Positions 1-6,885 of a stretch of 10,607 nt of DNA are shown here, one piece after another. The stretch is from Dunaliella salina (lineage: Eukaryota; Chlorophyta; Chlorophyceae; Chlamydomonadales; Dunaliellaceae). The notes under the pieces were generated by a model. The model made no database searches. It saw only the letters and a program-made list of their open reading frames with translations, and was not told the DNA's origin. Position numbers and translations under genes: made by a program. Numbering within the stretch: the stretch's first letter is position 1; each line of letters begins with the position of its first letter. Where the stretch lies: contig MU069716.1 in assembly GCA_002284615.2 (NCBI GenBank), positions 46,811 to 57,417 on the forward strand, read 5' to 3'.

Positions 1-37
1 GTGCGTGCGTGTGTGTGCGCGTGCGCGTGCGCGCGCC
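1..37. repeat. GT/GC microsatellite at window edge
   Basis: The first 37 bases are alternating purine-pyrimidine sequence (GTGC, GTGT and GCGC steps), running off the left edge of the window. It is a simple repeat. The open frame through it is arginine/alanine-rich by composition only and is not a gene. Confidence 0.8.
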
Positions 38-253
38 AAAGCAGGGTGTAGCCAAGCTTGTCTCCTTCGTCCCACATGCGCTGTGCCACTCCACAGCTTT
101 ACTGTTTTCGACGCGCTGATGTCCCCTGCATCACCATTCAATCGCTTTCTTAGGATGGCAATTGTTTGTCCATATGCTCTTGCAGGGTTGTTTATGTCCT
201 GTTGGTTATGTGTGAAGCGCAGCACAGCCTTCTTATATAACCAAGCTTTTAAT

Positions 254-335
254 TTCCAAACACCCAGGCCCGGCCTGACACAAGCAACCTTTGTGCTGGG
301 CATGCGTGTGTCAGGCCGGGCCTGGGTGTTTGGAA
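254..335. repeat. Perfect 28-bp inverted repeat with 26-bp spacer
   Basis: Left arm 254-281 and right arm 308-335 are exact reverse complements (28 of 28). The core is GC-rich (CAGGCCCGGCCTG on the left). Outside the arms, similar sequence recurs in direct orientation: TGTTGGTTATGTGTGAAG near 202-219 and TGTTGGTTCAGTGTGAAG near 348-365. The pattern fits two copies of a local repeat meeting in opposite orientation, or a hairpin-forming terminus of a small element. The core GTCAGGCCGG also recurs near 808-817, so this is part of a locally repeated family. No coding function is suggested. Confidence 0.85.
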
Positions 336-550
336 TTGACATGCTTTGTTGGTTCAGTGTGAAGTGCAGGCTGTGCTGATGGTGGGCTTTGGCAGGCTCT
401 CAGGAATTTTGCCATGCTACTCAGGGTTTTGTAAGTGTCAGATTCACAGCTGGAAGACTGAATGAGCTGCATGTACTTCATGGCTCAGGGAAGTTCAGGG
501 GCCCCCCCCTGCTTGTCCGGTTTGCCCGGAACTGCATCAGCAAAAAGTCC

Positions 551-640
551 GGGGAGAGTAGGAATCGAACCCTGGACCTCCGGGTCTTGGGCGAAAATCC
601 GACCAAAAATCCGTCATATTCCAATCTGCCTGGACTCCCC
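551..640 (-). other. tRNA-like unit, probably a tRNA-derived SINE
   Basis: Read on the minus strand, this 90-nt stretch has a canonical Pol III B box (GGTTCGATTCC, 561-571). It has an acceptor-like pairing of GGGGAG at its start with CTCCCC at its end, and a degenerate A box about 50 nt upstream of the B box (GGCAGATTGG, 621-630). A T5 run lies just downstream (542-546), the usual Pol III terminator. The length fits class II tRNAs (Leu/Ser type). However, the T stem pairs at only three positions and I cannot place a convincing anticodon arm, so a functional tRNA is unlikely. A tRNA-derived SINE or tRNA pseudogene is the better reading. Flanking sequence to about 715 holds related CTGGTT/CCGG motifs that may belong to the same element. 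Confidence 0.5.
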
Positions 641-768
641 TTCAAAAATTTTCTGGTTTTCGGGCCAAACATTGTAATTTTTCTGGTTGCCGGACGGCAT
701 GAATATCCCTGACACGGCTGTGCATAAATCTCAGCTTCACAGCCGGGAGCCTTCAAAATAAGTCCTAC

Positions 769-1010
769 GTGCTGCATGGTTGTGTGTAAATATCCTACTA
801 TGCTGATGTCAGGCCGGTATGGATGCTCCCATGCGCCCCTGCAATGAGCGCGCCCATGGGCTTCTTTGCTGGAAGGCTTTAGCGGGCTTTACCCGTTGTA
901 TGTGCTACATGGTTGTGTCTGAACCTCAGGCTATGCTGATGTCGGACCAGGTCTGGGTGCACCAATGGCCAGTGCCCCTATGATGAGCGCCCCCATGATG
1001 AGCGCGCCCA
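769..1010 (+). repeat. Diverged direct duplication, copies at 769-857 and 902-1010
   Basis: Both copies begin GTGCTNCATGGTTGTGT, continue to TATGCTGATGTC and then into a segment with ATGAGCGCGCCCATG. They lie about 133 bp apart and are clearly related but differ by substitutions and small indels. The right copy contains the in-frame MSAP units described at 923-1078. The left copy has the matching region with the frame lost. Weaker relatives of the leader (CAGGCTGTGCTGATG near 367-381) occur further left. This suggests a local duplication that includes the end of a coding exon. Confidence 0.6.
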
Positions 1011-1078
1011 TGATGAGTGCTCCAATGGGCGGGTACGGACCGGCAGGCGGCGCTGCCATGCGGTATAGGCCGTACTAA
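923..1078 (+). CDS. Possible terminal exon with MSAP repeats (partial)
   Basis: A 51-residue open frame runs from an upstream in-frame TGA (920-922) to a TAA at 1076-1078. It has no convincing ATG of its own and would have to be the last exon of a spliced gene. It encodes four 15-bp units (965-979, 980-994, 995-1009, 1010-1024) read as MASAP then MMSAP three times, followed by MGGYGPAGGAAMRYRPY. The codons are GC-rich at third positions, unlike the surrounding DNA. Possible splice acceptors are the AGs ending CCTCAG (929) and GACCAG (950), each leaving the same phase. The product is a low-complexity Met/Ala/Pro/Gly tail that I do not recognise. A tandem repeat that happens to be open is the main alternative. 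Confidence 0.35.
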   Translation, partial: TSGYADVGPGLGAPMASAPMMSAPMMSAPMMSAPMGGYGPAGGAAMRYRPY

Positions 1079-1129
1079 GCGCTGTGCTGTGCTGTGCTCG
1101 CAGGGGGCTGCCTGACAGGTGAGTGAGTG

Positions 1130-1133
<4 letters not shown>

Positions 1134-1201
<68 letters not shown>
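1134..1201. repeat. (TG)34 microsatellite
   Basis: An uninterrupted dinucleotide array of about 68 bp. All minus-strand frames across it read as His-Thr runs, which are artefacts of the repeat. Shorter GTGAGTGAGTGA and GTGTGTGAT runs flank it on both sides. Confidence 0.97.
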
Positions 1202-1203
<2 letters not shown>

Positions 1204-1572
1204 GTGCCATGTGCGTATTGAGTGCTGTGTGTGTTGGGTGTGCGTGCATGGGTGTGTGATGTGGTAGCCATTTTCTTGGAGTGCATGGTATGTGTTTGAA
1301 GTGATGCAAGAATTATGTCTCTCTTGACACAAAGATGTGTTCACCAAGTCTGCCAATGGCCTGAAGTGCTTTGCGCTAGGCAAAGGACACTCCAAAACAT
1401 AGAGACCTCCAGCCTTTTTCTTCTCCCATCACAGGATAAGTGATCAGGCACACGTGCACTCGCACATGTTTGCTGTCCCTGCAAGTGCAGGTGCGCACTG
1501 CATGTCAGTGATGCCCCTGTTGCCTAGCTCTTGTTGACTTGCTGAAAGCCTAGGCGCGCCCACGGGCGTTAG

Positions 1573-1604
<32 letters not shown>

Positions 1605-1605
1605 C
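1573..1605. repeat. (CAGG)n tetranucleotide array
   Basis: Eight uninterrupted CAGG/GGCA units. It opens a longer GGCAGG-rich minisatellite to its right and probably seeded it. Confidence 0.95.
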
Positions 1606-1945
1606 CCTTGCTCAGGCAGGCTCAGGCAGGAGGAAGAGGAGGACATTCAGCAGGAGGAAGTTGGAGGAGGCAGGCAGGCTTGCAGCAGCAGAAGGAGGAG
1701 GCAGAAGCAAAGCAGGCCCTTGCTCAGGCAAGCACACTCAGCAGGAGGAGGAAGAGGAGGAGGCAAGGCAGGCAGGCAGCAGCAGGAGGATGAGGCAGGA
1801 GCAAGGCATGCCAATGCTCAGGCAGGCTCAGGCAGAAACGCACCAGGAGGGAAAGCGGGAAGTGGAGGAGAGGAGCAAGCAGGGCAGGCAGGCAGCTGAA
1901 GGAGAGGAGGAGGAAGCGAGGCAGGCAGGCAGGCAAGCAGGCACC
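1600..1945. repeat. Purine-rich minisatellite, ~95-115 bp degenerate units
   Basis: Three or more imperfect units each contain CCCTTGCTCAGGCA or a variant (1605-1618, 1717-1730, and ATGCCAATGCTCAGGCA near 1807), then GGAGGAAGAGGAGG and GGCAGGCAGGCAGC blocks. The plus strand is very G+A-rich with few pyrimidines. Frames through it encode Gln/Glu/Gly/Arg-rich low-complexity peptides that can be explained by the repeat alone. I see no gene. Confidence 0.85.
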
Positions 1946-2003
1946 AGGAGAGTTCATCATCAGGCCTGCGCATGAGGAGAGTTCATCAACAAGCCCACGC
2001 ATG
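1946..2003. repeat. 29-bp tandem duplication
   Basis: AGGAGAGTTCATCAnCA begins both 1946-1974 and 1975-2003. The units share 25 of 29 bases and both end in CGCATG. A third partial unit starts at 2004 (AGGAGTG). It adjoins the purine-rich minisatellite. Confidence 0.85.
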
Positions 2004-2349
2004 AGGAGTGTGAAAGAGGCAGGCACTGCATGCCAGGACGGGAGGGAAAGCCGAGGGGGGCATGCTATGGCATGTGGTGGGGGAGAGAAGGGAGCAGTGT
2101 GGGTGTGCATGAGGAGACCAGGCACCTGTTTTTGTTTGGAATAACTGCTGGCAAATGAAAGAGCAAGAGTTTTATCCAAGCCCATCCTCTCGCACCTATC
2201 CCTATGAAAGTTTGTCTCTTGACCAGATTGATACATGTAGGCACTCTTTCACTGCATGACCCCAGATGTGGCTTCTCATGGTGTCAGGCTGAGATCACAG
2301 CAAACCATGTGCACAGGCTCTGTTAATTTGAAGGAATGCCTGCTGCTCA

Positions 2350-2600
2350 GGCTTTGAATCAGCATCCCGGAGGATCTATGTTCAGTATTTCTCCTTCTGT
2401 AGGCTTTGAATCAGCATCCCATCATGATGGAGAGAGGATTGCTGTTGAGCATTCCTGCTTCTCTTGGCTTCGAGTCAGCATTCCATCATAATGCAGAGAG
2501 GTTCCTTCATGCAAAGCTACTCCATTCCTTGTAGAGGCTATGAGTCCAATCCAAGGTCTCCATGTAGGGTTCCGTCATCTGTCTTGGAGCGTAAGCTTAA
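2350..2600. repeat. Four diverged tandem units beginning GGCTTTGAATCAGCAT
   Basis: Units start at 2350, 2402, 2466 and 2536 with GGCTTTGAATCAGCATCCC, the same again, GGCTTCGAGTCAGCATTCC and GGCTATGAGTCCAATCC. Spacing is 52, 64 and 70 bp, so the array is old and has many indels. Later parts of each unit also resemble one another (CATCATGATGGAGAGAGG and CATCATAATGCAGAGAGG). No coding evidence is seen between 2004 and 2740 apart from this. Confidence 0.7.
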
Positions 2601-2742
2601 GTCGGGGCTGATGTTGGTGTTATCCTTATATGTAAGCACAAAAGCTCAAGACATGTAATCGGTGTCCCCACGAGTCTCATGCAGGCAAGGCAGAAGTTTT
2701 TTTCTCTTGGCGCGTAAGGGATCCCTTAGTCAGCACCTGCCT

Positions 2743-3065
2743 GGTGGTGTTGCTCTGCTGCGTGACCAGCCCACCTCTGGCCAGTTCCCGGTCGCCAAGT
2801 CAATGGTGTTGCTCCGCTAAGCAACCACTGCTTTCCCATGAAGGCCTTGTTTGAATGGCAGTTATCGGGGGTTAGGGTTAAAGGACAGCCGTTAACTATT
2901 AAAGCATACGCTCTCTCTCGGCTTTAAGACCATTGCCTCTGAAGGCCTGGGGTGGATGGTAGTGCTTAGGGATTAGAGGTAAGGCCCAATCCTGAACCTT
3001 GTGAGCACTGCTATGCGATGATATTGATGCCTCCTAAAGCCTTGGGGTGGATGGCAGTGCACACG
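2743..3065. repeat. Diverged repeats with AAGGCCTGGGGTGGATGG motif
   Basis: Three related units begin near 2838 (ATGAAGGCCTTGTTTGAATGG), 2938 (TGAAGGCCTGGGGTGGATGG) and 3033 (CTAAAGCCTTGGGGTGGATGG), spaced about 95-100 bp. To their left, TGGTGTTGCTCTGCT (2743) and TGGTGTTGCTCCGCT (2803) form another pair 60 bp apart. The units are degenerate and their class is unknown. Confidence 0.6.
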
Positions 3066-4137
3066 AATGTTGACCGCTTGAGATGGCTTGCCGTCTTTTG
3101 AATTCAGAAACATGCCTCAAGCGCAGTCCAGGCTCCAGCACTTCTCGTGCACTCTCCGAGTGTGCTCAGGAAAGGAAGCACAGGAAAGGATCATGCACTA
3201 ATCAAGCCCTTCTGGTTCCGACAAGCAGGACAGGTGCTTGAATTTGCCTAGCACACAATACATGGGAAGAAATAAGCTGGACATGGATTGGGATGGGCAT
3301 CAAGGGTCAATGCTCATTTTTTAATTGCTACTTTGAGCTGTACATGCTCAGGATAGTTAAGGTTCCATGCTCAGGGTAGGACAGGTTAGGCTGGCAAAGA
3401 TGTGCCTGCATACAAGCGTGTCTCAGCTGAAGCAGAAGCTGTGCTTGCTAGGGCCACGCAGTGCCTTGCAGGAAAGGTGCTCTGTTTCTGCTTGGCTAAT
3501 TACGGAAATGATGAAGCAAGGTGAAATGATCAGGAGGGTAAAATGGGCATGGATTTGGTGTGGCGCAATGATGCATACATCTCTTCTTGCCAGGGGAAAG
3601 AACATCGAGACACTCTGTTGTAACATTCACAAGCACTCAGCATGCAAGGCTACTAGAAACCAGTCTTGGATGCTTGGTCCTTGAGCATGTTGGTGCTTGT
3701 GACGCTGCTTCGCGGTGCGTGAGTTGCTTGCGGAGCAGAGCTGAGCAGTGTGACCAGCTTGTCTCAGCAAGCGAGGTGACCTTGGGTAAGAAAGGGGATT
3801 AATTTATCTCAAGGGCTCCCCTGGCCACACTAATGGTATTCAGATGTATGCTCCTCGTGCCAAATGAAATGTGCAGATGCACTGCTATTTTGCCGATCCA
3901 GGAAGCAAGCAAGAGGGTTATACCCAGGCTGTAGCCTTGCAAGGCAGACGTTTAGGAGTATCAAACAACCCTTTCCCCTGAGCTTGTGTTCTTTCCTTGT
4001 GGTCTTTCAACCCTCCCCTTTCCCTCCTGAGAACTCCTTCGACCCATGTGTTTTGCTCCACCAGCAGAGGTGGTGTGTTTGGTGGGAGCAAGGTGTTGCT
4101 TACACTCCATCACACCACCAGTGCAAAGGCAAGAATA
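3066..4137. other. No recognisable gene or element
   Basis: The frames here are short and lack recognisable motifs, and I see no tRNA, long repeat or splice-supported exon. Minor repetition occurs (CATGCTCAGGATAG at 3344 and CATGCTCAGGGTAG at 3367). Treat it as intergenic or intronic. Confidence 0.5.
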
Positions 4138-4140
4138 CAT

Positions 4141-4240
4141 AGCTGTATCTGCCTACTAGGGCAGCTGAGCAGATTCAATCCCAAGATAAGGTTACATCGC
4201 TTTATCCGCCTACAATCCCAAGACTGCGCACGATTTTGAA
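4141..4240. repeat. Dispersed repeat sharing sequence with 5478-5520
   Basis: TAAGGTTACATCGCTTTATCCGCCTACAA-type sequence at 4188-4216 matches 5479-5507 at 24 of 29 positions. AGGGCAGCTGAGC (4158-4170) recurs exactly at 5507-5519. Here the two parts occur in the opposite order, as if a tandem unit (TATCTGCCTA... then TTATCCGCCTA...) were offset. It appears to be an older copy of the element bracketed by direct repeats at 5465-5591. Confidence 0.5.
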
Positions 4241-4820
4241 GGCTCCCAGGGTGGCACCACTGCACAAAGCAGTTTCCTCACGCGTAACGTCAAGGCTCTG
4301 GCAGTCACCCGAATGCAACTGGTTCGTGAGGCGCACAGTGGAACACAGACTGAGGCACAGACTTGCCCACTCATATCGTACGGACATTGAGTAGTCATCA
4401 CAATCGGGTGTCAATGATTCCTGTGTGTGCCCACAGAGATACTCAAAAGTATCAAGTACGTGTCAGCAGGAAGGGTTCATGTTGCATTCTCCCGTCCTTA
4501 GATATCAGGGATGAACATAAAGTGTCGGCTCAGCACATCCCTCCTAAGAGGGCCGTGACGACCAGCTGCAGCTAATGAGACAGACTTCTTGGACCTTTGA
4601 AAATTCTGCTTGTCCACCTGCAGCTGAAAGCCTAGGCTCTCTCTGGAGAAATGTGCTGACTCCAAAAAACTCTATGGACTAGCCCTCACATGTTCCTCAG
4701 ACATCAAATACATGTCACATATATTTTTCAATAATTTCTCTAAGACTGCCAGCAGAGTTACTCAGAACTAACTGTCAACAGAAAGTGTTGTTGCCCTAAC
4801 GAGTAGGTCATTCTGCTGGG
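4241..4820. other. No recognisable gene or element
   Basis: Only short frames without recognisable motifs are present. I see no simple repeat or RNA gene in this stretch. Confidence 0.45.
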
Positions 4821-5290
4821 GATTGACCTTTCGCCAGCTAGGCTGCTGGGTGCAAGGTGTTGGTTGCATTTCGTAGGGAGTAGGTTGTCAGCCAAGTAGT
4901 TCGGATGCTCAACGCAAGGTGTCGGTTACTCTACAGTACATTCTTGACATGGCTGTAATAGGGGGATTGACCTTCAGTCAGCCATCAGTCAACACGCATG
5001 ACTGCAAGGCTGTACATCAAGAAAGCAAACTTATTACAAGGAATATTGGTTGGTCGTTTTATATCGACATGACGATGAGGATTGTCCTTGAGCTGGCGAG
5101 TTTGGTTGTTCAGTGCAAGGTGCTGAATGCATTTCACTACAGTACACACGATTGACCTTACGCGCCTAGGTAGTTCAGCTGCTCGGAGCATGGCGTGGCA
5201 TTTCACTCAGTATGTTGGGGGGTGACCTTCAGCCAAGTTTGGCTGCTTCGTGTTGAGTGTTTGTTCAGTGCATGTCATTTTCCTGGCCTT
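4821..5290. repeat. Six diverged copies of a LINE-3'-end-like motif
   Basis: Sequences resembling GATTGACCTTCAGCCAAG followed by GGCTGCTCGG and TGCAAGGTGTTGGTTGCA begin near 4821, 4883, 4965, 5080, 5150 and 5221. The clearest is 5221-5250 (GGTGACCTTCAGCCAAG, then TTTGGCTGCTTCG). The same string forms the 3' coding end of the LINE at 7845-7880 (TTGACCTTCAGCCAGG, then TTTGGCTGCTCGG). On the minus strand it corresponds to the conserved peptide EQPN-LAEG. Downstream parts such as GCATTTCACTACAGTACA recur at 5129 and in part at 4932 and 5199. The copies are spaced 62-115 bp. They could be a tandem satellite or nested insertions derived from LINE or SINE 3' ends. Confidence 0.55.
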
Positions 5291-5334
5291 GATCTGCTGC
5301 CTTGCACTTGTGTTGAGCAAAAGAGATCAAGGCC
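5285..5334. repeat. 11-bp inverted repeat (hairpin-capable)
   Basis: GGCCTTGATCT at 5285-5295 and AGATCAAGGCC at 5324-5334 are perfect reverse complements with a 28-bp spacer. No function is assignable, and a chance or decayed element terminus is possible. Confidence 0.5.
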
Positions 5335-5464
5335 GGCCAAACGGCGAGGTTTTCAAGGTTGACAAGAGAGGGGCCATCTGTTCAAAAATGCATGATGCTA
5401 GTTCACTCAGCTCGACAAGATCCTTGATGGGCTGTCCTGTAAGTTGGGTGAGGTCTGCTGCCTG

Positions 5465-5591
5465 CCAATTGGACAAGGTAAGGCTACATCTCTCTATCCA
5501 CCTGCAAGGGCAGCTGAGCGGGTTTTGCTGCAGAGGCTTGTAACCAGACCAGTGTAGATTTAAAAATTGAAAGCAGCACCAATTGGACAAG
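5465..5591. mobile_element. ~101-bp insert between 13-bp direct repeats
   Basis: CCAATTGGACAAG occurs exactly at 5465-5477 and 5579-5591. The 101 bp between them starts with a dispersed repeat also seen at 4188-4216 and 4158-4170. A repeat copy flanked by an exact short direct repeat is the footprint of retroposition or transposition. No terminal inverted repeat, A/B box or ORF is evident, so a short SINE-like or truncated element is likelier than a DNA transposon, but the class is undetermined. A single CTTGTAACC (5537-5545) recalls the LINE tail unit and may be coincidence. Confidence 0.45.
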
Positions 5592-5956
5592 TCTTGCTAC
5601 AGTGATGCACCGGCGCATCCCTATTAGCCTGAGCATTATTATCAAATGGCTCCCTTATATGCTAGTCTTGCCTGAAAAGATGGAGATGTGTGCTGAAGAG
5701 CTTGTTTTTTCACATGTGCAATTTGTTCATATTCCACGAGGTGCAGATCCAGGAGAAAAATGGTCCATTTTGTCAAGTTCAATGTGACATCCAAGTGCGA
5801 GTCATTTAGTGCGTCCTTTGCGTCTAAGTGCAGCAGACACAGTTGCCCAGAGCACAGATGCCTGGGAGCAAGACCTACACAAGGGGTACATTTGGGGACT
5901 GTCTCATTGTCTGCAGCATCCCGAACCGCTAATCCTAACCATCAAGCTTCCAAGGT
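5592..5956. other. No recognisable gene or element
   Basis: Two short plus-strand frames cross this stretch (5602-5787 and 5760-5984), but neither shows a domain, a repeat or splice support. I treat them as chance ORFs. Confidence 0.45.
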
Positions 5957-6045
5957 GAAAATGCCCCTGCCATTGCTTGATTAGTGTCCAAGCAAGAGTG
6001 TCCCCATTAGTGTCCAAGCAAGAGCAGGGGCATGCACATTTTCGT
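5957..6045. repeat. 26-bp tandem pair inside an inverted repeat
   Basis: ATTAGTGTCCAAGCAAGAG occurs at 5980-5998 and 6006-6024. Outside it, ATGCCCCTGC (5961-5970) and GCAGGGGCAT (6024-6033) are perfect reverse complements, with further pairing of AAAAT and ATTTT beyond an insertion. The whole could fold as a hairpin with the tandem units in its loop. Confidence 0.7.
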
Positions 6046-6326
6046 CCGCAAGTGTGGCACCCTGTGGGAACCCCCCAAAGGCAAATTAGATGGAGCCGAG
6101 GGGGAGAGTGGGCTTTTTGGCTAGCTGTTCCTGTCAACTCCCATTTAAGTTCCAATAATCAATCTCGTTTTTCTTTGAGAACTAATGCCTTCCTGTGTGA
6201 GGAAGAAGAGCAAAGCCCCAGGTTGTTAGTCATCAAAGTACATTGTCACTCGGAACAGGCTCAATCAAGCATACCTGCCAGAATGTTTGCTCCTTGCCTT
6301 CCAAATTCCACACTGCCTCTCTGCCT

Positions 6327-6383
6327 CCTTAGATGTTCAATGTTATGTTCCCTTGTAAACCTTGTAAACCTTAGATGTTCAAT
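6327..6383 (+). mobile_element. Minute LINE 3'-end insertion with 15-bp TSD
   Basis: The direct repeat CCTTAGATGTTCAAT at 6327-6341 and 6369-6383 brackets only 27 bp (6342-6368). The first 26 of those bases are the exact reverse complement of 6889-6914, the 3' end of LINE copy A. The insert holds the last codons of the LINE frame (V-P-L then stop in TTGTAA) and about two tail units. This is the expected product of target-primed reverse transcription that aborted almost at once. It lies in the opposite orientation to copies A and B. Confidence 0.8.
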
Positions 6384-6389
6384 TATTTG

Positions 6390-6885
6390 AAGCATTTCTG
6401 CGCACCAAAGAAAGGATATCATAGCCACAGGGAGAAATGCTGGCGCCAAAGGAGTCCTGGAAGTTGGTGTGTCGGGACGGCACCCGAGGGTGGAGTGAGT
6501 CTCAGCTTGGGTTGTGTAAATGCGTGCTCACCTTGTGGCTACAGCTAGCCCCTGTGCAGGAGGGGGTCTGACACTGAGTTTATGAATACCTTTCTTGGGG
6601 GGCTAAGAGGTGTTGTGTTTTCTGGACGGGGCCTCCTGACAAGAGTGTCATGAGCATGCAAGTTGGAGGCCAACTTGTTGGGGCAGATTGCTGTGCTTCT
6701 CTTTCTTTTGCTCTGAACAGGAGGAACTCACTCTTCATTTCAGCACTGACTGTTGGGTCTTTCCTTACTACATGCTGTCCCTGTCTGTGTGAGTTGTAGA
6801 TCAGTTGCCTATCTTTTAACAGAAATGCTGCCACAGGATTGCCACCCAGTCCTTCCATCTGGTCCTCATGGTGCTTCCACAAGAT
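6390..6885. other. No recognisable gene or element
   Basis: This stretch lies between the minute LINE insertion and the 3' tail of LINE copy A. I see no convincing frame, RNA gene or repeat. It should contain the 3'-side flank of copy A's insertion site (sequence ending near 6885). Confidence 0.45.

Noticed and set aside
926..1395. Overlapping minus-strand frames rich in His and Thr
   Set aside because: They are translations of the (TG)34 array and its flanks and have no independent coding evidence.
1608..2236. Gln/Glu/Gly-rich plus-strand frames and a Leu/Pro-rich minus-strand frame
   Set aside because: Composition follows the purine-rich minisatellite on either strand. No non-repeat protein segment is recognisable.
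2715..2728. Perfect palindrome TAAGGGATCCCTTA
   Set aside because: A 14-bp palindrome alone is not enough to propose a regulatory site, and nothing around it supports one.
2867..2882. Telomere-like GGGGTTAGGGTTAA
   Set aside because: Only about two units in the middle of ordinary repeat sequence, which is too short to indicate a telomere or interstitial telomeric array.
4821..5290. CRISPR-like array
   Set aside because: Repeats are highly diverged and spacing varies from 62 to 115 bp. The sequence is eukaryotic in character and no cas genes are present.
5602..5787. Plus-strand 61-codon frame, with similar short frames at 3367-3684, 3864-4142 and 5977-6390
   Set aside because: They have no motif, no repeat support and no splice signals, and their lengths are expected by chance in DNA of this composition.
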